Shown: positions 4,607 through 5,810 of the stretch, piece by piece | Position numbering within the stretch: position 1 is the first letter of the stretch | Layout: each line of letters opens with the position of its first letter | Assembly: GCA_041749275.1 (NCBI GenBank) | Contig: JBGTBQ010000219.1 | Coordinates: 1 to 5,810, forward strand | Source: JBGTBQ01 sp041749275 | Lineage (GTDB): Bacteria; Acidobacteriota; Blastocatellia; Pyrinomonadales; Pyrinomonadaceae | Direction of reading: 5' to 3' | Length of the DNA: 5,810 nt | The notes under the pieces: model-generated | Database searches by the model: none | Seen by the model: only the letters and a program-made list of their open reading frames with translations | Told to the model about the DNA's origin: nothing | Program-made: the position numbers and the translations under genes

Positions 4607-5810
4607 GATTTTTGGAATCTCGACACGAGCCTTTTTATCGGCTGACTGGTTTGCGGCGAGGACGGTCACCGCCGACTGCATCGCCTTGGCGGGGCCGCAA
4701 CGGACGGGCTGGCCTGTCCTGATGGCGGCGCAGAAGCCGGCGATCTCGTCGCGGTAGGAAAGCCCCCGGTCGGTGGTCTGCGTCTGCGTTGAAGCATTCC
4801 CCGCGCGTCCGCCCTGATCGGAGGTCGGACGCGTGGCCGACGCTTCGGCCACGGGGTTCGAGGTCTGTGGCGAAGTCTCGACTTTGGTGGCCTGAACGGG
4901 CGCGTTCTCTCCGCCTTCGTTAAATAAGTAGGCTTCCGTTTCGCGCTTCAGGATGAGCGTGCCCTTTGTGCCGAGGAACATCTCGTAAGCCTCCTCGAAG
5001 CCATTCGACTCGATGGAGGAGAAGGTGACGGTGCGCCCGCCCGGATACTCGAAGGTCGAATAAACATGGTCGAAGACCTCTCGGTCTTTGAAGCGGTTGA
5101 TGCCGCCCGTGGTGTAGACGGCCTCCGGCATCGAGTCGAAGTACCAGTTCGTCACGTTGAGCATGTGGCTGCCCAGTTCGGCCACCAGCCCTTCGGAATA
5201 CTGTTTGTAGACGCGCCAGTTCAGGAGGTGATCCCAGTCCGGGTAGCCCCACTTCGATGGATTGTAGTCGGGTGTGGGCGGCTCCTGTTTACGGCGCCAG
5301 TTGTTGCCGCGATGCCAGACGAGCCGCGCGTGATAGATGTCTCCAAGCGCGCCCGGCTTGATGATGTTCTCGTAGGTGGCGTTGTAAATCGGGTTGTAGT
5401 TGCGTTGATAGCCGATCTCCAGCACACGGTTGTTTCGTTGCGCCGCTTCCAGCATCCGACGGCAGTCCGGCTCGGTCTTCGCCATCATCTTCTCGGAGAG
5501 AACGTGCTTCCCGGCCTCAAGACAGCCCAGCACGATGTCGGCGTGCGCCCACAAAGGCGTCGCGTTGATGACGGCCTCGATGTCCTCCTTCTCCAACATC
5601 TCGCGCCACTCTTCGTATTGCTTCGGCTCAGGCCACCCGGCCTTGACCAGCGCCGCCGCGACCTTCTGCCGGTTCCGCGGGTTGATGTCGCAAATCGCCT
5701 TGATGTCAATAAACTCCTTCTGACAGCGCGACACCAACTCCGTGCCCATGCCGCCGACGCCGACGACGCCGGCCTTCACGGGGCCGCCGCTCGCGGGGCC
5801 GCGCACCGCC
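4604..5810 (-). CDS. Gfo/Idh/MocA-family oxidoreductase (5' end outside the window)
   Basis: About 400 residues are visible up to the stop at 4604. The frame is still open at the window edge, and a GTG at 5804-5806 is not convincing as a start, because the preceding residues probably belong to an N-terminal signal or linker. Numbering from that GTG, the Rossmann motif is VVGVGGMG (14-21; G16, G18, G21), followed by a D40 at the end of the second strand (AICD) that suggests NAD preference. The usual EKP is here SEKMMA (104-109), keeping K106 but replacing Pro with Met. GYQRNYNPIY (132-141) and AELGSHMLNVTNW (209-221, with H214) belong to the substrate domain. Residues about 298-346 form a Ser/Thr/Gln/Ala-rich linker not expected in the compact family fold, before the C-terminal YRDEIAGFCAAIRTG (351-365). 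The role is oxidation or reduction of a sugar-like substrate, paired with the next gene. Confidence 0.87.
   Translation of the reverse strand, partial: AVRGPASGGPVKAGVVGVGGMGTELVSRCQKEFIDIKAICDINPRNRQKVAAALVKAGWPEPKQYEEWREMLEKEDIEAVINATPLWAHADIVLGCLEAGKHVLSEKMMAKTEPDCRRMLEAAQRNNRVLEIGYQRNYNPIYNATYENIIKPGALGDIYHARLVWHRGNNWRRKQEPPTPDYNPSKWGYPDWDHLLNWRVYKQYSEGLVAELGSHMLNVTNWYFDSMPEAVYTTGGINRFKDREVFDHVYSTFEYPGGRTVTFSSIESNGFEEAYEMFLGTKGTLILKRETEAYLFNEGGENAPVQATKVETSPQTSNPVAEASATRPTSDQGGRAGNASTQTQTTDRGLSYRDEIAGFCAAIRTGQPVRCGPAKAMQSAVTVLAANQSADKKARVEIPKI
4804..4853. repeat. Two hairpins inside a coding sequence
   Basis: CGCGTCCG at 4804-4811 pairs with CGGACGCG at 4826-4833 (14-nt loop). Immediately after, CGTGGCCGA at 4832-4840 pairs with TCGGCCACG at 4845-4853 across a 4-nt CGCT loop. 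Both fall in the low-complexity linker of the first oxidoreductase (about residues 318-335) and keep its frame open. Confidence 0.7.

Overview
The window is a GC-rich bacterial chromosome segment in which every supported gene lies on the minus strand. Reading in the direction of transcription (high to low coordinates) it holds: a Gfo/Idh/MocA-family oxidoreductase cut by the right edge (4604-5810), a second Gfo/Idh/MocA oxidoreductase with a Tat signal (3250-4590), a repeat-filled gap (2869-3249), a PfkB-family sugar kinase of the 2-keto-3-deoxygluconate kinase type (1786-2868), a long inverted repeat (1671-1777), a secreted DUF6807/PmoA-like protein (414-1646), and the first 54 codons of another secreted protein running off the left edge (1-164).

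Paired MocA-type oxidoreductases, a DUF6807 protein, a long-form KdgK-like kinase and many intergenic palindromic repeats together suggest an Acidobacteriota (Blastocatellia-like) or Planctomycetota-type soil heterotroph. This is a judgement from gene content, because no phylogenetic marker is present. The genes fit a carbohydrate-catabolic locus: export of NAD(P)-dependent sugar oxidoreductases and a DUF6807 protein to the envelope, with a cytoplasmic kinase for a keto-deoxy sugar acid. The substrate cannot be read from the sequence.

The two oxidoreductases form a tight pair: the stop codon of the first is part of the ribosome-binding site of the second. The kinase and the DUF6807 gene are separated from each other and from the oxidoreductase pair by palindromic repeats.

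The less expected content is in these repeats. The 2869-3249 gap holds a MITE-like element. Its 24-nt terminal inverted repeat is restored, with one mismatch, if a 68-bp palindromic insert flanked by AGAG is removed, which indicates one repeat inserted into another. Inside it are four copies of a small hairpin unit whose sequence differences are compensatory. A 32-nt perfect inverted repeat with a competing third copy lies between the kinase and DUF6807 genes, and a solo 18-nt piece of it lies just past the DUF6807 gene. Two further hairpins lie in frame in a low-complexity linker of the first oxidoreductase. I found no RNA gene, CRISPR array, phage gene or transposase, and no clearly new protein system.
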